A DNA stretch of 15,234 nucleotides from Methylotenera sp. (GCA_013816325.1 JACDEP010000035.1:1-15234); one strand, 5' to 3'; positions 7,037 to 14,772 are shown, counted from the first letter of the stretch. Numbers and translations: made by a program. Notes: generated by a model not told the origin, from the sequence alone.

Positions 7037-8755
7037 CTATTTCTTAGTGACCAGGACATCTTCCATCATCAGGTATTCAAGGTCACAGCCATAGAACATA
7101 TTAAGCGCATCAGTTGGCGAACAAATCATGGGCTCACCGCGGCGATTTAGTGAGGTATTCAGCACCACAGGCACTCCACGCAGTTTTTCTAAATGTTCAA
7201 TCAGCTCGTAATATCGAGGGTTGGTTTCCTTGGTCACTACTTGCGCGCGAGCAGTACCATCTTCATGCACTACTTCAGGGATTCGTGATTTCCAATGCTC
7301 AGCCACATCAAACGTAAACGTCATATAAGGTGCAGGATGATTAGTCTGCAAGATATCCGGGGCTACGCGGTCAAGCATGCTCGGGCAGAATGGGCGCCAA
7401 CGCTCACGGTATTTAATCTGCGCATTGATGCGGTCGGCCACACCTGGATAGCTCGGATCACCTAAAATACTGCGGCAGCCTAAAGAGCGTGGGCCGAATT
7501 CCATACGGCCTTGCAGCCAAGCTAATGGATTGCCGCTGGCTAGTAGTTCTGCCGCTTTTTGTGGCGCGTTTTCTATGCGGTTAAATTTAGGTTTAGCCGG
7601 GTGCTCTTGACACGCTACCAAACATTCCTCCGTCGTATAAGACGGGCCTAAATACGCATGCTGCATAGGTTCAATAACATCACCAGCTAAATGTGCTGCA
7701 TAGGTTGCGGCACCTAATGAAGTGCCGTTATCGCCGGAAGCCGGTTGTACAAATAACTCTTTAACATGCGGCATGGCAATGATACGCTGATTGAGCTTAA
7801 CGTTAAGCGCAACGCCACCGGCCATGGCAATGCGGCCTGTTTCTCGGATGATGTCACCTAGGTAATAGTCAATCATCTTCAGCGCGACGTCTTCAAGCAA
7901 AGCCTGTACAGAAGCTGCGTAATGAATATAAGGGTCGTCTATCTCGTCGCCGTGGCGTTTAGGGCCTAGCCATTCAATAAGCTCGGGCGCGAAATAATAA
8001 CCTTTGCCATTTTCTTTGTAGCGACGTAAGCCCACCACGTTTACAAGCTTGGTATTAATGCGCAAGTCGCCATCTTCAAACGTGACTAACCTAGATAAAT
8101 CATATTTGCTGGCATCGCCGTATGGCGCCATGCCCATGACTTTGAATTCACCATCGAGCATCTCGAAGCCAAGATATTCAGTGATCGCACCGTACATGCC
8201 GCCTAGTGAATCTGGATCATAAAACTCTTTGATTTTGTGGATTTTACCGTTTTCACCATAGCCAAAAAAGGTAGTTGCATACTCACCTTTGCCGTCAATA
8301 CCAACAATGGCAGTTTTTTCCTTAAAACCGCTCAAATGGTAAGCGCTGGAAGCATGCGACAAGTGGTGTTCTACCGGTACGAATTTGGCATTGACCAAGC
8401 CCAAATCTTTCATGAGCTTAAGGGATTTATCACGGTTACGGCGAAAACGGCGATTACCGTTAAATATTGCGTCTAAGGCCCTATCTGGCGCGTACCAGTG
8501 ACGCTTGGCATAATGCCAGCGAGCATTGGTACTAAGCGGAATCTCGGCGTAGGGAAAAGCAACAATATCGACCTCTTCCGGTTTCACTCCTGCTTGTTTT
8601 AAACAGAATGCCGCTGCTGCATAAGGAAACTGGTTCTTTGCATGCTTATCGCGCAGAAAGCGCTCTTCCTCTGCGGCTGCAATTATTTTCCCGTCAATTA
8701 AGATAGCCGCTGAGGCATCATGGCCCAAGGCACCGGACAAACCTAAAACAATCAT
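7037..8755 (-). CDS. NodU/CmcH-family O-carbamoyltransferase
   Basis: A 572-residue carbamoyltransferase, of usual length for the family, which uses carbamoyl phosphate and ATP to carbamoylate a hydroxyl group. The N-terminal Kae1-like domain begins LGLSGALGHDASAAIL (residues 4-19, metal-site His12), followed by HHLSHASSAYH (130-140) and VGIDGKGEYATTFFG (151-165). Further on are AMAGGVALNVKLN, ASGDNGTSLGAA and the C-terminal-domain GRMEFGPRSLGCRSIL. In this LPS-core operon the likely substrate is a core sugar; P. aeruginosa has a carbamoyltransferase gene in the same relative place and a 7-O-carbamoylated core heptose (recalled, not tested here). The ATG follows AAGAGA by 7 bases. It is the last gene of the waaG operon, 35 bases after the tandem kinase gene. 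Confidence 0.92.
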   Translation of the reverse strand: MIVLGLSGALGHDASAAILIDGKIIAAAEEERFLRDKHAKNQFPYAAAAFCLKQAGVKPEEVDIVAFPYAEIPLSTNARWHYAKRHWYAPDRALDAIFNGNRRFRRNRDKSLKLMKDLGLVNAKFVPVEHHLSHASSAYHLSGFKEKTAIVGIDGKGEYATTFFGYGENGKIHKIKEFYDPDSLGGMYGAITEYLGFEMLDGEFKVMGMAPYGDASKYDLSRLVTFEDGDLRINTKLVNVVGLRRYKENGKGYYFAPELIEWLGPKRHGDEIDDPYIHYAASVQALLEDVALKMIDYYLGDIIRETGRIAMAGGVALNVKLNQRIIAMPHVKELFVQPASGDNGTSLGAATYAAHLAGDVIEPMQHAYLGPSYTTEECLVACQEHPAKPKFNRIENAPQKAAELLASGNPLAWLQGRMEFGPRSLGCRSILGDPSYPGVADRINAQIKYRERWRPFCPSMLDRVAPDILQTNHPAPYMTFTFDVAEHWKSRIPEVVHEDGTARAQVVTKETNPRYYELIEHLEKLRGVPVVLNTSLNRRGEPMICSPTDALNMFYGCDLEYLMMEDVLVTKK

Positions 8756-8790
8756 GTAGAAATCTCTTAAATCTAATTAAACGTATAAAA

Positions 8791-10272
8791 TCAATCAATC
8801 TGGGCTAACTTCAATGGCGCATGGTCCACATAGACCAGCTTGAACACTTTTTTGAATGCATTTGATAGACTTTCATCCGACTGCCAATTATGCATAAATC
8901 GTTGTAGATCACGTGCATGGCGGTATTTAGCAAGCAGACCAAGGCGATGGTGCTTCATGCTATCTAAATCCAATAACACCGGCTGGTTATCTACAATCTT
9001 AAGATTGCTAGCCTTCATATCGCCATGCGAAATTTTGAGCAGGTACAAGCGGTAAAAGAGCTCCGCAATATGTTTCACTAATTCAGCACGTTTGGCTTTA
9101 TCGTGCTCATTTGCAAAGTATTCATCCACGTTCGGCGCATCTATAAATTCGCTAAGGAAATAGCTACGACGGCTTAACTTACCAAAAAAAAATCGCTCTT
9201 CAAGCAAACTAACCGGCTGAATCGTCGCGATCCCTAGCAATTTAAGACGATAGGCATTTGCCCAAGAGATAGCCGCTCTTGTTTTTCTAAAGCTACGCAT
9301 AACACCATGCCACAAACTTTTAACATTGTAACGCTTGATGACTATTTTTTGCGCATCATACGTCGCTAGCGTTGTTTTTAGAAGGCCAACAGTGCATGTA
9401 TTGCCCTTTTTGAAATCAGGCACCTGCAAGCTCTCATCTAACTGGCTCACATCGCTTAATTCAGTTGCATCTGAATAGAGTCTAGTTACCGCAAAGTATT
9501 GGTTGGCATTCGCGTTCACTTGCACATCTGTACAAGTTCTGAATACTTTTTTATCTGCATAATTCCTGGCCGTTTTATGACGCTGCAAGTTGATTAGGTG
9601 CTTAACAAGGTCCAGCCTTGGTAAAGTGGTCCAGCGTCTAGCTTTACCATAGCCTTTTAATAATTGAACCAGCCATTTTTCAATTTCTAGTACATCGAGT
9701 TTTGATAACAGCGCCGCTAAATTTCTCAGGCAAGTTTGCCCATCGTTAAATCTGGGCAAACTACGGATGCCATCGCCATCTAATGTATAAATCAAGCGGC
9801 CCTCTTGCAGAAAGTTTTTAAAGTACAAGTCGGTTTGGTATAAACCTGCATTATGATGACGCGCTACCTCGAACACTAAATCAGTGGCAATTTGTAACCG
9901 CTGGCTGGATGCTAGTGGCAAATTATGCCAGATTGACTCTATATTTTCACTTTCAGCGATAGCTTCCAGTATGAGAATGTAACTTAGATGATCCCTAGCT
10001 TTTCCATAAAACAATAGCTCTGGCGTTGGGATTTTCATATTTGTTAACTGCTGGATACCTTGCTTATCACGCAGTGCATATTTTTCTGCATCATTACCGA
10101 TAAAAATCTTGGCATACACGTCGTGCCCATTCCATGTGGCTCGACAAACAACGCGCTTGCCCGGCACTTTGCGCACAGCTTGCAAGCCTATCAACTGGCT
10201 GCCATCTATTAGCGTGACGCTCTCAGGCGACAAGTTATCGTGCAAAATAGGAAAGGCTTTTGGAGTAATCAA
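8791..10272 (-). CDS. Two-domain (tandem) LPS-kinase-fold protein
   Basis: A 493-residue cytoplasmic protein with two kinase-like domains in one chain. Domain 1 (about 35-215) has VYAKIF (Lys55), a catalytic-loop-like TDLYFKNFL (Asp148, Asn153) and LDGDG (Asp165, Asp167). Domain 2 (about 290-465) has IVIKRY (Lys313), SHGDMKASNLKI (Asp418, Asn423) and LLDLDS (Asp435, Asp437). Both keep the Lys, loop Asp/Asn and metal-binding Asp, so both may be active. The fold is the Kdo/WaaP (PF06293-like) or RIO-type family; the likely target is a core sugar, unproven. A recalled P. aeruginosa counterpart is PA5006. The start is TTG overlapping the oxygenase stop by 4 bases (TTGA); the next Met is residue 79, inside domain 1, so TTG is the sensible choice. 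Confidence 0.82.
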   Translation of the reverse strand: MITPKAFPILHDNLSPESVTLIDGSQLIGLQAVRKVPGKRVVCRATWNGHDVYAKIFIGNDAEKYALRDKQGIQQLTNMKIPTPELLFYGKARDHLSYILILEAIAESENIESIWHNLPLASSQRLQIATDLVFEVARHHNAGLYQTDLYFKNFLQEGRLIYTLDGDGIRSLPRFNDGQTCLRNLAALLSKLDVLEIEKWLVQLLKGYGKARRWTTLPRLDLVKHLINLQRHKTARNYADKKVFRTCTDVQVNANANQYFAVTRLYSDATELSDVSQLDESLQVPDFKKGNTCTVGLLKTTLATYDAQKIVIKRYNVKSLWHGVMRSFRKTRAAISWANAYRLKLLGIATIQPVSLLEERFFFGKLSRRSYFLSEFIDAPNVDEYFANEHDKAKRAELVKHIAELFYRLYLLKISHGDMKASNLKIVDNQPVLLDLDSMKHHRLGLLAKYRHARDLQRFMHNWQSDESLSNAFKKVFKLVYVDHAPLKLAQID

Positions 10273-11138
10273 CCTAGGCCTATCATTTTCTTGATTTTCT
10301 CTATTAAGGTTGGACGCTGGTCAGAATTGTATTTCTTTGCACGTTTATCGCGTTTCGCAGCCAGTTTTTTTGCTTGTGCGATATTCTCAGGCGTATCGTT
10401 AGGGCGTGCCACATAGAGGGTATGGCGCGATTCGCCCGAGGTGTTTTCAATTTCCTGGGCGGTGTAATAATAAAGCGCCAAGGATTTTCGGGTGATATCA
10501 GCAGGCGTGGTTAATGGATCAGGATGACCATGAAAGCTGTCCGCATCTGTATTAAAAATGACGCAGCGATTAAACAACGGCGCTACGCTTTTCACTTTTT
10601 TTTGCATTGTTTTATCCCACAACTCCAGCTCTCCGCCATATTCAGGTTTCCAGTTTTTGTTAAGGTAGATCAATACATTAATGCGGCGCCTTAATCGCAA
10701 GCCTTCATTCACCTGAAAGTCCGCATGAATGCCTAATTTTCCTCCTGTACTGATTTCATGCAGGCCCCCGCCAGCGAAATACGGGTCTGGAATTAGTCCT
10801 TTGATATTGGTCAAGCCTTCTAGGAAGTCCAGCATGGCTGGCGAATTAAAAAATGCGAAAGCACTTTTTAGCCACTCGTCACAATCATAAGGTGAAATTT
10901 GTCGCTTGAATTGGCCGCCATAGCCTTTGTCGTAGACCTTATCATTGGGTTTGGCGTCACCTGGAAAATGCGCCAGCAATTCTTCCGCCATTGCCGTTGG
11001 TAGAAAATCATCGATCATCGTATGTGCAAACGGATCGGCAAACGCGTATTCGCCCATGCCATTTTCGCCAATTTCACGGGCTATGGCATTATCTAAATGC
11101 AGGCCATCCTTAAACTCTATGGGTAAAAAACCAGTCAT
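10269..11138 (-). CDS. 2-oxoglutarate/Fe(II)-dependent oxygenase (prolyl-4-hydroxylase-like)
   Basis: A 289-residue protein of the 2OG-FeII_Oxy_3 (P4H-like) type. The double-stranded beta-helix core runs from about residue 115 to 226. The iron triad is His138 and Asp140 in GIHADF, plus His203 (SFHGHPDPL). Arg217 in RKSLALYYYT would bind the 2-oxoglutarate carboxylate. INVLIYLNKNW and YGGELELWD (167-175) are family-typical. Such enzymes hydroxylate or otherwise oxidise a carbon using O2 and 2-oxoglutarate. The substrate is unknown; setting between LPS-core genes suggests a core sugar or its substituent. KdoO, which makes Ko from Kdo, is a functional precedent but as I recall belongs to a different Pfam family. 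The C-terminus (about 255-286) is rich in Lys. ATG start, 12 bases after the GT2 stop. Confidence 0.88.
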   Translation of the reverse strand: MTGFLPIEFKDGLHLDNAIAREIGENGMGEYAFADPFAHTMIDDFLPTAMAEELLAHFPGDAKPNDKVYDKGYGGQFKRQISPYDCDEWLKSAFAFFNSPAMLDFLEGLTNIKGLIPDPYFAGGGLHEISTGGKLGIHADFQVNEGLRLRRRINVLIYLNKNWKPEYGGELELWDKTMQKKVKSVAPLFNRCVIFNTDADSFHGHPDPLTTPADITRKSLALYYYTAQEIENTSGESRHTLYVARPNDTPENIAQAKKLAAKRDKRAKKYNSDQRPTLIEKIKKMIGLG

Positions 11139-11150
11139 TGTCGTTGCATT

Positions 11151-11963
11151 CTAGAGGTTATTTTTGAGGTGATTGATTTTATTCAAAATCGCCATTTTAC
11201 GCTTAACTCGCCGGTTCATGTCGCCATAACCCGCCACCAAGCCTACCGTACCTGCCTCCACATGATCTAGGAATTTAAATAACCACATCGGCGAAACCAT
11301 ACAAATATTGTTATCCTGCGTTTCCAGAGCATCCTGCAGTTCATAAGTCGGAATACGGTTTTGCATAAAGAATGTATAGCCATGCTGTTTCATCCATTGC
11401 ACATTCCATAGCGCAAAAAAGCTTTTGATATATTGCTCACGCCATGGCTTAGGTTCGCGGGCATCCAATCCTAGCAAACGCTTAACACGCCGGATGTAAT
11501 GTTTGAGAAACCGTGAGAACAAGCGCCAGCTTGTTCGGAAATAACCACGGTTAAGCTGTTCTAAGCAACCTACCGCAACTGTTTTTCCTACACATTTTTG
11601 CAGCAATTCGTTGAAAATTTCCGGCTCATAGACAAAGGTATCGGTATGCATTAAAAACAGGTAATCGTCCTGTACCTGTTCCAAAATCATATCTAGTGCT
11701 TTGCCATGCGCTGCAAAACCTTCTTCGCGGCCTTCCGGAATACGTTCGATTAAATGTATCCAATCCTGGCCACGTAAATACTCGGTGCTAGCATCCTGCG
11801 AATTGTTATCTGCCACCCAAACTTGGACGCGACTGGCATCCAGAATACCACTATCAAAATGCTGCTTGAGTAGAATTAAGCAGACCCTGGTTAGCTCCGG
11901 AGTTTTGTAGTTAACAAGGGCAATGCTGAAATTAGGTAAAGAAAATTGCTTATCGGGCTGCAC
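11151..11963 (-). CDS. GT2-like glycosyltransferase of the LPS core operon
   Basis: A 270-residue GT-A type protein. It begins FSIALVNYKTPELTRVCL, has ADNNSQDAS (51-59, in the nucleotide-binding position) and LFLMHTDTFVYEP (102-114), where HTDT replaces the usual DxD. The usual GT2 acceptor-side Glu-Asp is not obvious; EAGTVGLVAGYGDMN near the C-terminus may serve instead. Residues 140-165 are strongly basic, suiting membrane or LPS contact. Probable role: adding a sugar to the LPS core; donor unknown. The GTG start is supported by AAGGAT upstream and the family N-terminus. The first 14 bases overlap the end of the InaA-like gene. Confidence 0.8.
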   Translation of the reverse strand: MQPDKQFSLPNFSIALVNYKTPELTRVCLILLKQHFDSGILDASRVQVWVADNNSQDASTEYLRGQDWIHLIERIPEGREEGFAAHGKALDMILEQVQDDYLFLMHTDTFVYEPEIFNELLQKCVGKTVAVGCLEQLNRGYFRTSWRLFSRFLKHYIRRVKRLLGLDAREPKPWREQYIKSFFALWNVQWMKQHGYTFFMQNRIPTYELQDALETQDNNICMVSPMWLFKFLDHVEAGTVGLVAGYGDMNRRVKRKMAILNKINHLKNNL

Positions 11964-12729
11964 GTTTTAATATCCTTTTGAACAGCCATTGCTGCCCACT
12001 ATTAAGTTCTTGCTGCGGCAATTTTACACAATAGGCTTTAAAAAAATCCAACTGTTCATCTTTTCTCCACCAAGTAGCATGGCGGTATAAAGCCGCCAAA
12101 TCAAAATAAGTGCGATACCAGCCAAAGCTGGTGAGACGCGCTTTTTCAAGATCAATGACTGCGACTTGCGAAGGTTGTTCTACATGAACGAAAATATGCT
12201 TAGGGTATAGCGCTCGGTGTACCATGCCTAAGTTGTGCAAACTCCGGATATTTTTTGCCAGCGCCTGCAGAAAACCAGCTTTTTGCGGCACATCCCATTT
12301 CATATAGTTGGCTAATGAGAACTCATCCAGTGGCTGGTATTGGGATAACGCTACCGTCACTAGGATTGCCCGTTTCGAAGTGTTATCTTCGGCATAATAA
12401 ACAACATTCGGTGCGGCAAACTGGTACTTATTTAAAAACTGCAAATTATCAAATTCACGTCTGAACGTAGGCTCGCCCCGTAAAGGGTGACTTAATGTAC
12501 GCCTGCCATGATTCTGCTGCTTTTTAACGAATACATGTACATCACTGCCATTGGCAGCCTTCAACGCCAACCGCCCCACCCCGCTCCAGCCGCCGCGCCG
12601 CTCATTTGGCTCTTCAAACCATGCAATCTCAGCATTCCAAAGTGCTTCGAAAGTATCGAGTCCATTTGAATTAAATAGTGCTTGGTATTGTGGATGAATA
12701 AACAAAGTACTCGTTTTCACAGTATTCAT
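11950..12729 (-). CDS. InaA-type LPS-kinase-family protein
   Basis: A 259-residue protein of the Kdo/WaaP kinase fold, InaA branch. The N-terminal EEPNERRGGWSGVGRLAL (39-56) and the DLEKAR at 193-198 are InaA-like. Lys69 or Lys70 (VFVKK) and Glu92 fit the ATP-anchoring pair, and Asp193 the metal-binding Asp. The catalytic loop reads VHRALYPKHIFV (170-181), with Ala173 where WaaP has Asp; E. coli InaA, as I recall it, also lacks this Asp. It may therefore be a pseudokinase or use another base. Context suggests LPS heptose phosphorylation, like the recalled P. aeruginosa wapP product encoded just after waaP. ATG start overlapping the waaP stop by 4 bases (ATGA). Confidence 0.84.
   Translation of the reverse strand: MNTVKTSTLFIHPQYQALFNSNGLDTFEALWNAEIAWFEEPNERRGGWSGVGRLALKAANGSDVHVFVKKQQNHGRRTLSHPLRGEPTFRREFDNLQFLNKYQFAAPNVVYYAEDNTSKRAILVTVALSQYQPLDEFSLANYMKWDVPQKAGFLQALAKNIRSLHNLGMVHRALYPKHIFVHVEQPSQVAVIDLEKARLTSFGWYRTYFDLAALYRHATWWRKDEQLDFFKAYCVKLPQQELNSGQQWLFKRILKRAAR
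11972..11977 (-). promoter_or_regulatory. Ribosome binding site for the GTG-started GT2 gene
   Basis: AAGGAT on the minus strand, with AAGGA ending 9 bases before the GTG at 11963. It lies inside the end of the InaA-like gene and is one of the few clear Shine-Dalgarno sequences in this operon. It fixes the start as GTG. Confidence 0.6.
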
Positions 12730-13565
12730 TTTTTAAGCGCGGCCTTTTCCACTGCCAGTCTTTGCTGGAATTTACCGCTATGGAATTTAGCATAAAGCTT
12801 GTTAGCCCGCTTTATTACTTGTTGCCAGAATGTCTTGTTAACTGACTTAACCCCTTGCGAATAATAATGCCGGAAGCGCAAGTAATCCCGTGCTGTAAAA
12901 CCTAAATCCATACTTGAGAAATATAGCGCGGCAATATCTTTCATATTGTCATCAACTGAAGGTTGTTTATGGATGAGCATTCGATGCAAATCAATCAGGG
13001 CCAACCTGATTTGGCCGTTTCCCAGAGAACCCTCATTCAGGCATAAATGGCACATATAAAAATCACGGTGGTTTAATCCGTTGGTATGCAGCGTTCTAGC
13101 GAGCTTTGCTACCGCAATAACTAATCTACGCTTAAAACCCGACAATGGTGGGTTGGTTTTCCAGCCTGCACATAGGTCTTCAAGCGAAATGATATTACCT
13201 AAATCTTGGGTAATTAAAAAAGACTGCCTGGTTGCCGGGTTACAGCCCTGCTCACCAAAACCAACCAAAGGCGTAGTCGCGAGGCCTATATTATCCATCT
13301 TTTCTATTGCTAGCTTTTCCGTTTTAGCGCCTAAGATTGGTAGTTTAAAAGTTAGCAGATTCTTGAAAATCTCTCGCCAGCCTACGCCAAAATGTTGCTT
13401 GATAAAGTAGCTATTACTCCCAAGTCGCACTTGTATCGTCTTGCGGCCAGGCACATCCCGAAAAGCTTTACCTGACAGATGCATAACCTCTTCAAACACA
13501 TCGTCATTACTAAGATATTGCATTATCTCCTTCTGAATCTCTAACGTTACTTTTTTGCAACTCAT
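12726..13565 (-). CDS. waaP: LPS core heptose(I) kinase (WaaP/RfaP)
   Basis: A 279-residue eukaryotic-kinase-fold protein, close to E. coli WaaP (265). It phosphorylates heptose I of the inner core using ATP in the cytoplasm, which stabilises the outer membrane by allowing divalent-cation bridging. Motifs: YFIKQHFGVGWREIFKNLL (53-71, Lys56), EKLAIEKM (83-90, with the paired Glu), LITQDL (117-122), the catalytic loop GLNHRDFYMCHLCL (163-176, Asp168) and LALIDLHRM (188-196, Asp192). All catalytic residues are intact. The start is ATG overlapping the waaG stop by 4 bases (ATGA), so waaG and waaP are translationally coupled, as in the E. coli and Pseudomonas core operons. Confidence 0.94.
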   Translation of the reverse strand: MSCKKVTLEIQKEIMQYLSNDDVFEEVMHLSGKAFRDVPGRKTIQVRLGSNSYFIKQHFGVGWREIFKNLLTFKLPILGAKTEKLAIEKMDNIGLATTPLVGFGEQGCNPATRQSFLITQDLGNIISLEDLCAGWKTNPPLSGFKRRLVIAVAKLARTLHTNGLNHRDFYMCHLCLNEGSLGNGQIRLALIDLHRMLIHKQPSVDDNMKDIAALYFSSMDLGFTARDYLRFRHYYSQGVKSVNKTFWQQVIKRANKLYAKFHSGKFQQRLAVEKAALKK

Positions 13566-14722
13566 CGTATTGCCTGCGACTTTGTGAGCACTCTCTTACG
13601 TTCAGCAAGTCCGATCAGGATCTGTGCTTCTGCACTACCATCATTCTCATCCATGAGTATTTTTGCGTACTCCAAACCATTTTTAGCCCACTCTTGTTTC
13701 TTAGGCGACCTTATCATGGTCAAAAATGCTTGATTAAAAATAGCTTGTTCGAATGGCAACTTGATAACAATACCCGCATTTGCATTTTCTACATGCTTGG
13801 CGTAACCGCAACTTTCGGTCACTAGCATCGGCGCACCAGAAGCAAGAGCCTCTAGTATCACCAAGCCCGTATTCTCTCGATAGGCAGGATGTACGCAAAC
13901 GTCAGCACCTTGCATCAAATGAGGAACATCCGGGCGGCCTTTGGAAATTACCAAGTTCTGTGCGACTCCTAATTTTTTAGCCATCGCTTCAAATGGTTTC
14001 GGGTTATCTTGCCCTACCGCAATAATTCTGACATATTCACGATACGCTTTTGGTAACGCTGCTAATGCATGTATCACCCGATCTAGCCCTTTCATGTGGA
14101 ACCCTGAGCCAGTAAGCATAAACACAAAGTCATTTTGGCCAAAGCCAAAAGTGTTTCGCAGATGACTACGCATAACTTGTTTGTCTTCCAGCTTAAAACG
14201 TTCTGTTGACAGAAACGGAGGAATGTAGTGAAAGCGCTCATTAGGTGTTTGGTACCAATGCTGAAAATGTGCTTTTTCAATTTTTGATACCATCAAAATT
14301 TCGGTTTTAGATTCTTTTGCGAAAATCACATGCTCACACTCTGCAAACCATTTCACTCTAGGCAATATTCGATATAAAAAGCTACGTTGGGTATGTGCGC
14401 GTTCGATAAAACAAGGATCAGCTGCAAAATGAGCATCTAAACCATACATGCGGTTATAACCAAAAACGAAATCAAAGTCTCCCGTTGTTTTGATTGTTTT
14501 ATGGGCTTGATTGATAAACTTTTGATATCGCTGATAATTGAAAAATCCCTTAGTCGTAATGACATGAACTTTAATGCCACTATTAGGAAGCTCACCTTGC
14601 CATGAGATAGCAAAAATCTCAACAACATGTCCACGCTCAACTAATTCATTTGCTGTGCGCAACATATCACGTTGCATACCGCCGAAAGGAAAGTACTTAA
14701 ATATCAGAAAAGCAAACTTCAA
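13562..14722 (-). CDS. waaG: LPS core glucosyltransferase I (WaaG/RfaG)
   Basis: A 386-residue GT4-family retaining glycosyltransferase (E. coli WaaG is 374). WaaG adds the first outer-core hexose from a UDP-sugar to heptose II, working at the cytoplasmic face of the inner membrane. The N-terminus FLIFKYFPFGGMQRDMLR (5-22) is diagnostic of WaaG, with the acceptor-side Gly-Gly at 14-15. The donor half has LTGSGFHMKGLDRV (203-216), KGRPDV (261-266) and the EX7E motif from Glu283 to Glu291. In some species WaaG adds a different hexose, so glucose is assumed. The start codon is TTG, chosen because it matches the family N-terminus exactly; no Met lies nearby and no clear Shine-Dalgarno is seen. 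It is the first gene of the seven-gene minus-strand operon, 50 bases from divergent waaC. Confidence 0.94.
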   Translation of the reverse strand: MKFAFLIFKYFPFGGMQRDMLRTANELVERGHVVEIFAISWQGELPNSGIKVHVITTKGFFNYQRYQKFINQAHKTIKTTGDFDFVFGYNRMYGLDAHFAADPCFIERAHTQRSFLYRILPRVKWFAECEHVIFAKESKTEILMVSKIEKAHFQHWYQTPNERFHYIPPFLSTERFKLEDKQVMRSHLRNTFGFGQNDFVFMLTGSGFHMKGLDRVIHALAALPKAYREYVRIIAVGQDNPKPFEAMAKKLGVAQNLVISKGRPDVPHLMQGADVCVHPAYRENTGLVILEALASGAPMLVTESCGYAKHVENANAGIVIKLPFEQAIFNQAFLTMIRSPKKQEWAKNGLEYAKILMDENDGSAEAQILIGLAERKRVLTKSQAIR

Positions 14723-14772
14723 AATAATGAACTTGAGTCGTTAAAATTGAATTGTATGCGAAAATACCGCCT
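14723..14772. promoter_or_regulatory. 50-bp divergent gap between waaG and waaC
   Basis: The whole space between the two divergent starts is only 50 bases, so promoters for both directions must overlap each other or the coding ends. On the + strand TTGAGT (14733-14738) and TATGCG (14755-14760) have a 16-base spacer, a weak match. On the minus strand TACAAT (14756 to 14751) is a fair -10 without a good -35. Neither pair is convincing. Confidence 0.3.

Noticed and set aside
13081..13410. 109-codon + strand open frame opposite waaP
   Set aside because: It is antisense to conserved WaaP coding sequence, with no motif and no promoter or ribosome site.
14765..14771. GGCGGTA on the minus strand before waaG, resembling the ops element used by RfaH
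   Set aside because: Only seven bases match and the rest of the ops/JUMPstart sequence is absent; GGCGGTAT also occurs by chance inside coding sequence near 12085.
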